A DNA stretch of 64,000 nucleotides from Szabonella alba (lineage in GTDB: Bacteria; Pseudomonadota; Alphaproteobacteria; Rhodobacterales; Rhodobacteraceae): contig NZ_JAESVN010000004.1 of the NCBI RefSeq assembly GCF_016765775.1, positions 372,001-436,000 on the forward strand. The letters run 5' to 3'. Below, in pieces: positions 1-9,953 of this stretch (position 1 is its first letter; every line of letters begins with the position of its first letter). Made by a program: the position numbers and the translations under genes. A model generated the notes under the pieces. The model did no database searches and was not told where the DNA came from. It saw only the letters and a list, made by a program, of their open reading frames with translations.

Positions 1-1
1 G

Positions 2-3000
2 CTTGAACTGAACGCCACGGGGGCGGCGGGCGGGGCCACGATCACGACGACGGGATCGACGATTGCGCTGGCCAATGGCGTGACCAATGCCAGCCCGATC
101 ATCATCGCGAGCGACGACACGGATATCGAGGTTGCGGCGGGGACCGCAACGCAAAGCGGCGCCATATCCGAGGACGCGGCTGGCCGGCCGCTGGAAAAGA
201 CCGGTCTCGGAACCCTGATCCTGACGGGGGCGAACACCTATACGGGGGCCACGACAATCAGCGAAGGGGGGCTGGTGCTGGCGGCTTTGGGTCAGGTTTC
301 CGATACGGCGTCGACCAATATTGCGACCGGTGCGGTGCTGCAACTGAACAAGACGGCCAGTGTCGGCATGATCGGCGGTGTCGGGATGGGCGCGGGCACC
401 GTGAACCTTCAGGGCAATTCGATCATCCTTGGCGGATCAAATCTGTCGGGCAGTTTTTCCGGCGTGATTACCGGCGCGAACGGCAATCTGCTCAAATACG
501 GCACCGGCACCCTGACCTTGTCGGGGGCGAATGACTATACCGGTCTGACCATTGTCGAGGGAGGCACGCTGGTTGCGGCCAGCGATCAGGCGCTTGGCAC
601 CTCGGCGGGCGGCACGGAAGTTGCGAACGGCGCGACGCTGGCGATTTCGGGCGGTGTCATCATTGCGGATGAACAGATCGATCTGGCTGGCGACGGTGTG
701 GGCGGTGGCGGCGCGCTGCAGAACCTTGCAGGCTTCAACCAGATTACCGGCGATATCAATCTTGACGGCAACAGCCGGATCACATCGGTTGCAGATGGTC
801 TGATTTTGTCCGGGACGGTCGCCGTCAATGGCCACACGCTGACACTGGACGGTGCCGGCGGAATGACGATCTCGGAAGTCACCGGCGCGGCGGGCAGCGA
901 ACTGGTCAAGGCCGGCACGGGTAGTACAACCCTTGTCGACAACAATCACGTCATCGAAACGATCCGGGTCAATGCGGGAACGCTGGGCACCGGGTCGGCC
1001 ACGATCACGGCGGATCTGATCGACATTGCTGAGGACGGGACCTTCCAGACGGATGGCGGCGCGCTGAACAATGTCGATGCGGTCACGGTCGCGGGCACGC
1101 TGACCATCGCAAGCGGATCGGATGCAATCGGCGGCGCGCTGACCCAGACGGACGGGCTGATTAGCGCCCCCGGCGGCCTGCAGGCGCAGACCTATACCCA
1201 GACCGGCGGGGAGATGGCCGCGAACGGGCTTGAGGTCAGCGGCCTCAAGGAGCTTCAGGGCGGCACGATTTCCGGCACGCTTTCGGGCAATGGCGATACA
1301 AATGTCTCTGGCGGCACGACCACCGTTTCGGGCACGGTCGAAGGCGACGGTGCTGTGACCATTGCAAGCGGCACGCTCGACGTGACGGGAACAGGGCAGT
1401 TCGGCGGCGGCAGCATAGACGTAACCGGTGGAACCGTGAACGTGGCGGGAACGGTCTCTGCCACAAATGCCCCCATCACCATTTCCGGCGGCGTCGTCGA
1501 TGTGACGACCGGCATCATCCGCACCGATGCAGGCGTCAACAGCATCGTCATCAACGGCACGGGCGAATTGCGCACCGACGGTGGGAACGGGATCGAGGTG
1601 GACGAGGTCGTGACCGTCAATGGTGACGGTCGCCTTGTCGTGACCGGCATCGAAGGGATCGGTGGACTGCAGGGCAATGGTACCGTTGAACTCAACGATT
1701 TGGGTGCCGAAATTGGCATCTATTCGGCCTCGGGCGCCAGCGATACCTTCAGCGGCGTGATCGAGGGAAGCGGCGGCGTCCTCAAGCATGCCAGTGATGC
1801 GGGCAATCCCGGCACGCTGACTCTGTCCGGAAACAACACCTATACGGGCGGCACAAGGGTCACCTTCGGCACGCTTGCCGTAACCGGTTCGCTTGTCTCG
1901 ACCGATATCACCATTGACGCCGACGGTATCCTGACCTCGACCGGGGGGCTGGCGGCGGGCAGCGAGATCAGCAATGCCGGCGTCTTCACCATCACCGGCG
2001 CTGAAACCATCGCCTCGCTGAACGGCGCAGGCGCGGTCAACCTGACGGGGGCGGATCTGACGCTGACCACGGGCGCGTCCACTATTGCGGGGGCGATCAA
2101 CGGCGATGGCGGGCTGGTCGTGGATGGCGCAACGGCGGCGGTCACGCTGACCGGTGCAAGCGGCTATACCGGTGCGACACTGGTATCCGAGGGCAGCCTG
2201 ACACTGGACGGCGGAACGCTGGCCTCAACCGATATCGCCATCGGCGATGACGGCATCTTGGAGTCCGACGGTGGTCTGGCCGACGGCGCCACCGTCTCGA
2301 ATGGCGGCAGTTTCACCGTCACCGGGGCTGAAACCGTCACCTCGCTGAACGGCGATGGCTCGGTCACGCTGAACGGGGCGGATCTGACGCTGTCGGGGGG
2401 CCTTTCGTCTATCTCCGGCGATATCGACGGCAGCGGCGGACTGAACCTTGTCAATAGTGACCTTGTGGTGCTTGGCGGCACGAACACCTATACTGGCGCC
2501 ACGACGCTGACCGACAGCGAACTGCTTCTTACGGGCAGCCTTGCCTCGACCGATATCAGCATCGACGCGACCAGTATCCTGAACAGCAGCGGCGGTCTGG
2601 CGGCAGGCAGCATGATCAGCAATGACGGTGCTCTCAGCCTCACCGGGGATGAAAGCGTCGCCTCGCTGAACGGCGCGGGCGGGGTCGATCTGCTTGGCGC
2701 GGATCTGACGCTGACCTCGGGCGCATCGGCCATTTCTGGGATGATTTCCAACTCGGGCGGGCTGAATGTGGCGGGCGGCGATGTGACGCTGAGCGGCGCG
2801 AACAATTACTCGGGCGGCACCTCGGTCAGTTCGGGCAGCCTGACGGTTGCCGCAGGCGGAACGCTGGGCAGTCCCATCACCGGCGAAACCGAAGTCAGCG
2901 GCACCGGCGCGCTGGTCGTCAATACCGATGTGACGCAGGCCAGCGTGTCGCTGGCCGATGACGGTTCGGTTACGGGCACCGGCACCCTGTCGACCGGAAC

Positions 3001-6000
3001 CTTCACCCAGACCGGCGGCACGATGAGCGGTCTTGTCGATGCGGGCGATTACGACCTGTCGGACGGCAATGTCGCTCTGGCAGGTGATATCACCGCCGAT
3101 ACCATGACCCAGTCGGGCGGCAGCATGGCCGGGAACGTCACCGCGAATGTCAGCTATGACCTGTCGGACGGCGATGTGACAAGCGATGCGACCATCGGGA
3201 CTGCCGGTTTCACCCAATCGGGCGGTGACATGGGCGGAACGGTCATTGCGACCGACAGCTATGCCCTCTCGGGCACGGGTGAGGTGACGGCAGATGGCGA
3301 CATTACCACCGCAGATTTCACCCAATCGGGCGGCACAATGGGCGGCACCGTCAACGCAACCGGCAGCTATGACCTGTCGGACGGCGATGTGACCGCCAGC
3401 GGCGATATCACCACTGCGGATTTCACCCAGTCCGGCGGCACGATGGGCGGCACCGTCAACGCAACCGGCAGCTATGACCTTTCGGCGGGCGATGTGACCG
3501 CCAGCGGCGATATCACAGCCGCCGATGTCACCCAGTCGGGCGGTACGATGGGCGGCACCGTCACCTCGGATGACTACGCTCTCTCGGGCGGCGATCTGAC
3601 CGGAACGGTGGGCACCACCACCTATACCCAGTCTGGCGGCACGATGTCGGGCGATGTCACCGCCAGCGGCGCACAGGTGCTGGAGGGCGGCACGATCTCG
3701 GGCAGTCTTTCGGGCGCAGGCGCGGTGACGGTCCAGACCGGGGAAACCACACTGACCGGCACCATTGGCTCGGAAACCATCGGGATTGACGGCAACGGCA
3801 CCCTGACCACCGATGGCGGCGGTCTGGCAGCCACGGCCGATGTGACGATCGGCGGCACAGGCGCGCTGAACGTCAATGGCGATGAGACGATTGCGACGCT
3901 GGACAATGAGGGCGATGTCGCCATCGCGGCCGGCACCACGCTGGACGCAAGCAGTGTCAGCAATGATGCGGGCGGCAACATCGGCATCGGCGCAGGCGGC
4001 AGCCTTACGGCGGGCGCGCTGGACAACCAGTCCGGCACGATCACCGTGGGGGCCGGGGCGACCCTGGAAGCCGCGGCGGGCAACCTGACCAATGCCGACC
4101 AGATTGCGGTCGGCATGGATGGCACGGTTTCGGCCTCGGGCGATCTGGTGAACAGCGGCGCGATCACCGTCAACGGCCCCGGCGGCACGGCGACGATTGC
4201 GGCAGGCGGCACAATCGACAATCAGGGCGATATCACGCTGGCGGCGGGCGATCTGGACATCACGGGCGATCTGGACAACAGCGGCAGCTTCACCGTCACC
4301 GCCGACAATGCCACGGTTACCCAGACCGGCAATCTGACCAATACGGGCGATTTCGTGCTTGCAGGCGACGGCGTCACGGTTGAGGTCAGCGGTGATCTGG
4401 CCCAGAACAGCGGCACGCTGGTCCTGAATGATGGCACCGTCGCGGCCGAGACTGTCACCGTCAATGGTGGCGCGGTCAGCGGTAATGGCGGCATCTTGGC
4501 CTCCGCACAGGACATGGTTGTCAATGACGGCAATCTGGACGGCGAGTTCACGCTGAATGTCGGCGGCAGTTACACCCATAACGGCGGCACCATCGCCAAT
4601 ACGGTCACCATCGCGGCAAATGGCTATATCTTCGAAGAGGATGCGCCGGATGAAACCGTGGTTGACGGTGTTCTGGGCGATGGCAGCAATCCGCCCTCGG
4701 ACCTGACGCAGAACGGCAGCGGCACCACGACACTGAACAATGACAACACCTATACCGGTGTCACCACGGTCAATGACGGTATTCTGGTGGTCGGGGCGAC
4801 GGGTTCCATCCTCGAATCCAGCGGTGTCGTGGTCAATGGTGGCCAGTTCGTCACCAATGGCGGCGCGCTTGGCGCCACCGCGACGGTTGAACTGACCGAT
4901 CTGGGCCCCGGCCCTGCCGCGAATGTCACCGTTCTGGGCGATGAGACGATCGGACAGCTCAGCGGGGCTGCGGGCACCAGTGTCACCATCGACAATGGTG
5001 CGACGCTGACCAGCGGCGGCAATGGCGTGGCTGCGGACTATGCGGGCTCCATGGGTGGTGACGGCACCTACAGCAAGGCTGGCGGCGGCACGATGACGCT
5101 GTCGGGCAACAATACCGTCGACACGCTGGCAGTGGTCGAGGGCACGCTGGTCCTGTCGGGTGACAATACCGGGGTCAGCAATGTCATCGTCGGCGGCGGC
5201 AGCGATCCGGATGCGACGCTGCGGCTGGAAAGCGATCTGGCGGCGGGCGGCGCAGGCGGTCTGATCACCACGCTGGGCTCGGTCATCGACTATGCTGACG
5301 GGGTGAACAACGCCACCGAGATCAATCTCAACAGCAATGACACGCAATTGCAGGTCAGTGCGGGAACGGCGACGCAATCCGGGGTGATTTCGGAAACCGG
5401 TGGTCCGCGCGATCTGGAAAAGATCGGCGTGGGGGAACTGATCCTGACCGCTGCGAACACCTATAGCGGCGAAACCACGATCAGCGCAGGCACCCTGACC
5501 GTTGCGGCGGGTGGCTCCATCGCACAATCCAGCGGTGTAACAATTGCTGGCGACAGCACGCTGAACGTCAATGGCGGCGCGCTTGGCAATACCGCGACGG
5601 TCGATCTGGCCGCTGCGGGTGCCGCCCTGAATGTCAACGGGGATGAGACGATCGGCAATCTGTCGGGCGTGGCCGATACCACCATCGACATCGCGGCTGC
5701 CACTACACTGACCAGCGGCGATGCGGCGGGCAGCACGGTCTTTGCAGGCTCGGTTTCCGGTGATGGCACCTTTGCCAAGGCGGGCGACAGCACTCTGACC
5801 CTGACCGGCAATAACAGTGTGGCCGACCTGCTGGTGCAGGCGGGCACTCTGGCGAATGAGGGAACCTATACCGGCTTCACCACCATCACCGGCGGTGAGG
5901 TGCTGAACTCCGGCACGCTGGCCGATGTCGACAACCAGGCCGGCACCTTCACCAATGAAGGGGGCGGGATCGCAGGTGCTGTGACCAATGCGGGCACGGG

Positions 6001-9000
6001 GTCGAATGCGGGCACGATTGCCAGCCTCGACAACTCCGGCAGCTTCACCAACACCAATGTGATCACCGGGGATGCCGCGAACAGCGGCACGCTGGACACC
6101 AGCGGCAGCATCGGCGGCGATCTGGCGAACACCGCCGGGACCACGACCAATACCGGCAGCATTGCCGGGGCGGCCAATGTCTCGGGCGGCACGCTGGACA
6201 ACAATACCGGCGGGTCGGTTGCGGGCACGACCACGATCACCGGTGCGGGCAGCGTGACGAATGCAGGCACGCTGGCGGCGGTCGACAACCAGACCGGCAC
6301 TTTCACCAATGAGGTGGGCGGGGTTGCTGGTGCTGTCACCAATGCGGGCACGGGGTCGAATGCTGGCACCATTGCAAGCCTCGACAATTCCGGAACGTTC
6401 ACCAACACCAACGCGATCACCGGGGATGCCACGAACAGCGGCACGCTGGACAACAGCGGCAGCATCGGCGGCGATCTGGCGAATACCGCCGGGACCACGA
6501 CCAATACCGGCACGGTTGCCGGGGCGGCCAATGTCTCGGGCGGCACGCTGGACAACAATACCGGCGGGTCGGTTGCGGACACCACCACGATCACCGGTGC
6601 GGGCAGCGTGACGAATGCAGGCACGCTGGCCGATATCGACAATCAGACCGGCACCTTCACCAATGAGGTGGGCGGGGTTGCTGGTGCTGTCACCAACGCA
6701 GGCACGGGGTCGAATGCAGGCACCATTGCAAGCCTCGACAACTCCGGAACCTTCACCAACACCAACGCGATCACCGGGGCGGCCACGAACAGCGGCACCT
6801 TGGGCAACAGCGGCAGCATCGGCGGCGATCTGGCGAATACCGCTGGAACCACGACCAATACTGGCAGCATTGCCGGGGCGGCCAATGTCTCGGGCGGCAC
6901 GCTGGACAACAATACCGGCGGGTCGGTTGCGGACACCACCACGATCACCGGTGCGGGCAGCGTGACGAATGCAGGCACGCTGGCCGATATCGACAATCAG
7001 ACCGGCACCTTCACCAATGAGGTGGGCGGGGTTGCTGGTGCTGTCACCAACGCAGGCACGGGGTCGAATGCAGGCACCATTGCAAGCCTCGACAACTCCG
7101 GAACCTTCACCAACACCAACGCGATCACCGGGGCGGCCACGAACAGCGGCACCTTGGGCAACAGCGGCAGCATCGGCGGCGATCTGGCGAATACCGCTGG
7201 AACCACGACCAATACTGGCAGCATTGCCGGGGCGGCCAATGTCTCGGGCGGCACGCTGGACAACAATACCGGCGGGTCGGTTGCGGGCACCACCACGATC
7301 ACCGGTGCGGGCAGCGTTCTGAACGCAGGCACGCTGGCGGCGGTCGATAACCAGACCGGCACCTTCACCAATGAGGTGGGCGGGGTTTCTGGTGCTGTCA
7401 CCAACGCAGGCACGGGGTCGAATGCAGGCACCATTGCAAGCCTCGACAACTCCGGAACCTTCACCAACACCAATGCGATCACCGGGGCGGCCACGAACAG
7501 CGGCACGCTGGGCAACAGCGGCAGCATCGGCGGCGATCTGGCGAACACCGCCGGGACCACCGATCACAGCGGTTCGGTCGGGGGCGATGTTCTGGTCAGC
7601 GATGGCACGGTGAATGTCAACGGCGGCAGCGTTGCCGGCACGACCACCAATGACGGCGGCGCGCTGAATATCGACGGCGGCACCTTCACCGGCGCGGTGA
7701 CCAATGCCGACGGCACCCTGACGGCGGATGGCACGGTCACGGCGGAAATCACCAATGAAGACGAGATGACCGTGACCGCCCCTGCCGATCTGGCCCTGAC
7801 CGGCTCGATCACCAATGCGGCAGGCGCGGTGCTGACCTCAACCGGCACGATCAGCACTTCGGGCGGTATCGTGAATGACGGCACGGTGAATGCAGAAGGC
7901 GCGCTGAACAGCAATGTCACCAACAGGCTGACCTTCAACGTGACCGGCCCGCTGACCGCCAGCGGCCAGAGCTTTGCCAATGACGGGGCGGCTTCGGTGC
8001 TCAATCTGGGTGGCAACAGCTATACCGGGCTGGGCAGCCTGACCAATTCGGGCCTTGTCAATGGCAATGGCGCGACCCTGTCGGCAGGCACGATCACCAA
8101 TGACGGCACCTTCAACGGGGCGAATGCCACAATCTCAGGCGCCTTCACCAATACCAGCCTTGCCAATCTGGCGGGCGCCTCGATCACCGGAAGCTTTGCC
8201 AACAGCGGCACGGCGGATCTGTCGAACGGATCGGTCACCGGTCCGGTGACCAACAGTTCCGGCCTGACGCTGTCCAATGGCTCGGTCAGCGGTACGCTGA
8301 CCAACAGCGGAACCGTCACTGCCTTCGGCACGACCAGCCTTGGCGCGCTGAACAACAGCGGGACGGTCGATCTGACCGGCACGGATACCAGCGACCGGCT
8401 GAACGTTGCGGGCAATCTGTCGGGTGGCGGCATCTATGCGATGACCAGCGACCTGACCAATGGCGCGGCGGACCTTGTCACCGTCAATGGCACGACCAGC
8501 GGCCCGCTGACCTTCAACTTCAGCAATAGCGGGCAGACCTCGCTGGCCGCCATTCCGGTCATGACCGGTGTGGCTGCGGGCACACAGCTCAGCTTCTCGG
8601 GCCTGCCGGACAGCGGGGTGTTTGTTTACGGCCTGCAACAGGTTGGGGACACTGTCCAGATCCAGGGCCAGCTCAGCCCCGGCTTCGGCGGGATCGCGGC
8701 CAATGCCTCACAGGTGCAGTCGCTGATCTCGACCGTCATCAACCGTCCGACCAGCCCCTTCGTCTCGGGTCTGGCGGCGGAAGAGGGGTGTTCGCGCGGC
8801 GGCTATCTGCGCGGCACCTACGGGCGCGCGTCGATCTCGGGCACCAGCAACAACTCCTTCTCGGACCAGACCACCAGTCTTGATGCCACCTATGCAGGCG
8901 CGCAGGGCGGCTATGACTTCGGCTGTAATGACGGGCGTTACTTCAACGGCTGGGACGGATCCTTCGGGGCCATGGTCGGCTATAATGCCGGCACGTCAAA

Positions 9001-9724
9001 GCAGGACGTGAACCCCAGCGGCATGCAGGTCACCTCGCAGACCAAGACCGAATTCGACCAGAAATATGTCGGCCTCTATGCGGCCTTCAGCAAGGACCGG
9101 ATCACCACCGATGCGCAGCTCCGCTTTGAAAGCACCACCTTCAAGCTGAGCGAGACGGTCGTTCCAGGCTTCGTGGGTCTGGGTCTCGATGGAGACACAA
9201 CGAAGTTCAAGACAAACTCGGTGAACTTCACCGGTCGTCTGAGCTATCGGATGGACATGGCGCAGGAAGGCATGAGCTTCGTGCCCACGGTGGGTCTGTC
9301 CTACACCCGCACCGGCAGCGCGCGGCTGACCTTCACGGGCGGCCAGACGCTGGACATCGCGTCCTTCGACTCGGTCACCGGGTTTGTCGGGGGCACGATC
9401 GCCAAGACCACGATCGCACCCACGGGGGATGCCGGAACGACCTATTTCGCAAGCGCGAACTACTATCATGACTTCGCGGGCGACCGGGATTCGGTCTTCA
9501 CCTATGTCGATCCGGGTGATGGGCTGACCAAGACGCAGAACATCAGCAGCGAGAATATCGGCGGCTTTGGTGAAATCAGCGTCGGTGTCAATTATGTCCG
9601 GATCCTTGAAAACGGGCCGGCCGGTGCCAAACAGCTGAACGCGAACCTGCGCCTCGACGGCCGGTTCGGCAAGAATGTGAAGAACGCGGCCAGCCTGACC
9701 GCACAGGTCCGCCTGTCCTTCTGA
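2..9724 (+). CDS. giant repeat-rich autotransporter, 5' end outside window
   Basis: This is a type Va-like secreted or surface protein. The reading frame is open from the first bases of the window, so the signal peptide and true start lie upstream and at least 3,200 residues are visible. The passenger is made of Gly/Thr/Ser/Asn/Ala-rich beta-helix repeats, with many copies of the autotransporter-associated strand motif (LTLSGANTYTG-like) and long NSGT/TNAGT-type runs. The last 310 residues or so (from about 8780) form the outer-membrane beta-barrel domain: alternating Tyr/Phe-rich strands and a C-terminal Phe (VRLSF) that fits Bam-dependent insertion. It is far larger than most family members, and internal duplication explains much of the length. 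A GC-rich hairpin follows the stop. The barrel and repeats are clear from sequence; adhesion, aggregation or biofilm roles are inference from the family. No catalytic domain was recognised in the visible part. Confidence 0.93.
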   Translation, partial: LELNATGAAGGATITTTGSTIALANGVTNASPIIIASDDTDIEVAAGTATQSGAISEDAAGRPLEKTGLGTLILTGANTYTGATTISEGGLVLAALGQVSDTASTNIATGAVLQLNKTASVGMIGGVGMGAGTVNLQGNSIILGGSNLSGSFSGVITGANGNLLKYGTGTLTLSGANDYTGLTIVEGGTLVAASDQALGTSAGGTEVANGATLAISGGVIIADEQIDLAGDGVGGGGALQNLAGFNQITGDINLDGNSRITSVADGLILSGTVAVNGHTLTLDGAGGMTISEVTGAAGSELVKAGTGSTTLVDNNHVIETIRVNAGTLGTGSATITADLIDIAEDGTFQTDGGALNNVDAVTVAGTLTIASGSDAIGGALTQTDGLISAPGGLQAQTYTQTGGEMAANGLEVSGLKELQGGTISGTLSGNGDTNVSGGTTTVSGTVEGDGAVTIASGTLDVTGTGQFGGGSIDVTGGTVNVAGTVSATNAPITISGGVVDVTTGIIRTDAGVNSIVINGTGELRTDGGNGIEVDEVVTVNGDGRLVVTGIEGIGGLQGNGTVELNDLGAEIGIYSASGASDTFSGVIEGSGGVLKHASDAGNPGTLTLSGNNTYTGGTRVTFGTLAVTGSLVSTDITIDADGILTSTGGLAAGSEISNAGVFTITGAETIASLNGAGAVNLTGADLTLTTGASTIAGAINGDGGLVVDGATAAVTLTGASGYTGATLVSEGSLTLDGGTLASTDIAIGDDGILESDGGLADGATVSNGGSFTVTGAETVTSLNGDGSVTLNGADLTLSGGLSSISGDIDGSGGLNLVNSDLVVLGGTNTYTGATTLTDSELLLTGSLASTDISIDATSILNSSGGLAAGSMISNDGALSLTGDESVASLNGAGGVDLLGADLTLTSGASAISGMISNSGGLNVAGGDVTLSGANNYSGGTSVSSGSLTVAAGGTLGSPITGETEVSGTGALVVNTDVTQASVSLADDGSVTGTGTLSTGTFTQTGGTMSGLVDAGDYDLSDGNVALAGDITADTMTQSGGSMAGNVTANVSYDLSDGDVTSDATIGTAGFTQSGGDMGGTVIATDSYALSGTGEVTADGDITTADFTQSGGTMGGTVNATGSYDLSDGDVTASGDITTADFTQSGGTMGGTVNATGSYDLSAGDVTASGDITAADVTQSGGTMGGTVTSDDYALSGGDLTGTVGTTTYTQSGGTMSGDVTASGAQVLEGGTISGSLSGAGAVTVQTGETTLTGTIGSETIGIDGNGTLTTDGGGLAATADVTIGGTGALNVNGDETIATLDNEGDVAIAAGTTLDASSVSNDAGGNIGIGAGGSLTAGALDNQSGTITVGAGATLEAAAGNLTNADQIAVGMDGTVSASGDLVNSGAITVNGPGGTATIAAGGTIDNQGDITLAAGDLDITGDLDNSGSFTVTADNATVTQTGNLTNTGDFVLAGDGVTVEVSGDLAQNSGTLVLNDGTVAAETVTVNGGAVSGNGGILASAQDMVVNDGNLDGEFTLNVGGSYTHNGGTIANTVTIAANGYIFEEDAPDETVVDGVLGDGSNPPSDLTQNGSGTTTLNNDNTYTGVTTVNDGILVVGATGSILESSGVVVNGGQFVTNGGALGATATVELTDLGPGPAANVTVLGDETIGQLSGAAGTSVTIDNGATLTSGGNGVAADYAGSMGGDGTYSKAGGGTMTLSGNNTVDTLAVVEGTLVLSGDNTGVSNVIVGGGSDPDATLRLESDLAAGGAGGLITTLGSVIDYADGVNNATEINLNSNDTQLQVSAGTATQSGVISETGGPRDLEKIGVGELILTAANTYSGETTISAGTLTVAAGGSIAQSSGVTIAGDSTLNVNGGALGNTATVDLAAAGAALNVNGDETIGNLSGVADTTIDIAAATTLTSGDAAGSTVFAGSVSGDGTFAKAGDSTLTLTGNNSVADLLVQAGTLANEGTYTGFTTITGGEVLNSGTLADVDNQAGTFTNEGGGIAGAVTNAGTGSNAGTIASLDNSGSFTNTNVITGDAANSGTLDTSGSIGGDLANTAGTTTNTGSIAGAANVSGGTLDNNTGGSVAGTTTITGAGSVTNAGTLAAVDNQTGTFTNEVGGVAGAVTNAGTGSNAGTIASLDNSGTFTNTNAITGDATNSGTLDNSGSIGGDLANTAGTTTNTGTVAGAANVSGGTLDNNTGGSVADTTTITGAGSVTNAGTLADIDNQTGTFTNEVGGVAGAVTNAGTGSNAGTIASLDNSGTFTNTNAITGAATNSGTLGNSGSIGGDLANTAGTTTNTGSIAGAANVSGGTLDNNTGGSVADTTTITGAGSVTNAGTLADIDNQTGTFTNEVGGVAGAVTNAGTGSNAGTIASLDNSGTFTNTNAITGAATNSGTLGNSGSIGGDLANTAGTTTNTGSIAGAANVSGGTLDNNTGGSVAGTTTITGAGSVLNAGTLAAVDNQTGTFTNEVGGVSGAVTNAGTGSNAGTIASLDNSGTFTNTNAITGAATNSGTLGNSGSIGGDLANTAGTTDHSGSVGGDVLVSDGTVNVNGGSVAGTTTNDGGALNIDGGTFTGAVTNADGTLTADGTVTAEITNEDEMTVTAPADLALTGSITNAAGAVLTSTGTISTSGGIVNDGTVNAEGALNSNVTNRLTFNVTGPLTASGQSFANDGAASVLNLGGNSYTGLGSLTNSGLVNGNGATLSAGTITNDGTFNGANATISGAFTNTSLANLAGASITGSFANSGTADLSNGSVTGPVTNSSGLTLSNGSVSGTLTNSGTVTAFGTTSLGALNNSGTVDLTGTDTSDRLNVAGNLSGGGIYAMTSDLTNGAADLVTVNGTTSGPLTFNFSNSGQTSLAAIPVMTGVAAGTQLSFSGLPDSGVFVYGLQQVGDTVQIQGQLSPGFGGIAANASQVQSLISTVINRPTSPFVSGLAAEEGCSRGGYLRGTYGRASISGTSNNSFSDQTTSLDATYAGAQGGYDFGCNDGRYFNGWDGSFGAMVGYNAGTSKQDVNPSGMQVTSQTKTEFDQKYVGLYAAFSKDRITTDAQLRFESTTFKLSETVVPGFVGLGLDGDTTKFKTNSVNFTGRLSYRMDMAQEGMSFVPTVGLSYTRTGSARLTFTGGQTLDIASFDSVTGFVGGTIAKTTIAPTGDAGTTYFASANYYHDFAGDRDSVFTYVDPGDGLTKTQNISSENIGGFGEISVGVNYVRILENGPAGAKQLNANLRLDGRFGKNVKNAASLTAQVRLSF
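1841..2812 (+). repeat. 324-bp imperfect tandem repeat in autotransporter passenger
   Basis: Three successive units of about 324 bp (108 residues) are visible. Each carries the order TYTG(A/G)xT, SLxSTDIxID, ILxSxGGLAxGS, ISNxG, ETxxSLNGxG and ADLTLxxGxSxISG. The unit boundary recurs at about 1841, 2165 and 2489. Copies have diverged in protein sequence, so this is an older expansion than the 354-bp block downstream. Confidence 0.75.
3000..3640 (+). repeat. about 105-bp tandem repeat in autotransporter passenger
   Basis: A shorter repeat is built on FTQSGGTMGGTV, ATGSYDLSDGDV and TASGDIT. The best-matched copies, around 3313 and 3418, are 105 bp (35 residues) apart and nearly the same in DNA. 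The flanking copies are degenerate. This is typical beta-helix rung duplication. Confidence 0.7.
5897..7560 (+). repeat. 354-bp tandem repeat array, four full copies plus a partial one
   Basis: Units begin at 5897, 6251, 6605, 6959 and 7313, exactly 354 bp (118 residues) apart. The fifth is cut short near 7560. Each unit carries TNAGTL, DNQTGTFTNE, AGTGSNAGTIASLDNSG, TNTNAITG, NSGSIGGDLANTAGTT and NVSGGTLDNNTGGSV. Copies three and four are almost identical in DNA; the difference I found is GAC versus GGC near their 3' ends. This points to very recent duplication or ongoing gene conversion. The period keeps the reading frame. Confidence 0.93.
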
Positions 9725-9734
9725 TGCGTTCCAC

Positions 9735-9764
9735 AAGGGGCCCGGTCGAAAGATCGGGCCTCTT
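9735..9764 (+). terminator. putative terminator of the autotransporter gene
   Basis: This is a 13-bp stem (with G-T wobbles) closed by a GAAA tetraloop at 9748-9751. It lies 10 bases after the autotransporter stop. The following U-tract is weak (TCTT is part of the stem base). Confidence 0.6.
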
Positions 9765-9863
9765 CGCCCCCTCTCCCTCCCCTTTCGCGCTTGGGTGCAG
9801 GACTGACCGCCATGTCTGGTATCCCTGTGTCGCAAGAGCTTCGCTCAAGCCACGCTTCAACCT

Positions 9864-9891
9864 TTGCGTTCAAAAGTTTTCCGCCTATTCT
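9864..9891 (+). promoter_or_regulatory. candidate sigma-70 promoter for the phosphatase-kinase pair
   Basis: TTGCGT (9864-9869) and TATTCT (9886-9891) are separated by 16 bases and lie about 60 bases before the phosphatase start. This is pattern match only. Confidence 0.3.
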
Positions 9892-9953
9892 GCACCGGCA
9901 GATGATTTTCTGACGCCGCAGGGCGGGACCTATATTTTTCAGGAGGAGTGGGT

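Noticed and set aside
2225-7567. A 1,780-codon open frame on the minus strand opposite the autotransporter gene
   Set aside because: It mirrors the repeat structure of the plus-strand gene, is Arg/Gly/Ala-rich without domains, and arises because the repeated GC-rich codons lack stops on the other strand.
9948-9950. GTG start for the phosphatase at 9948
   Set aside because: It lies one base after the AGGAGG ribosome site; the ATG at 9954 has normal spacing.
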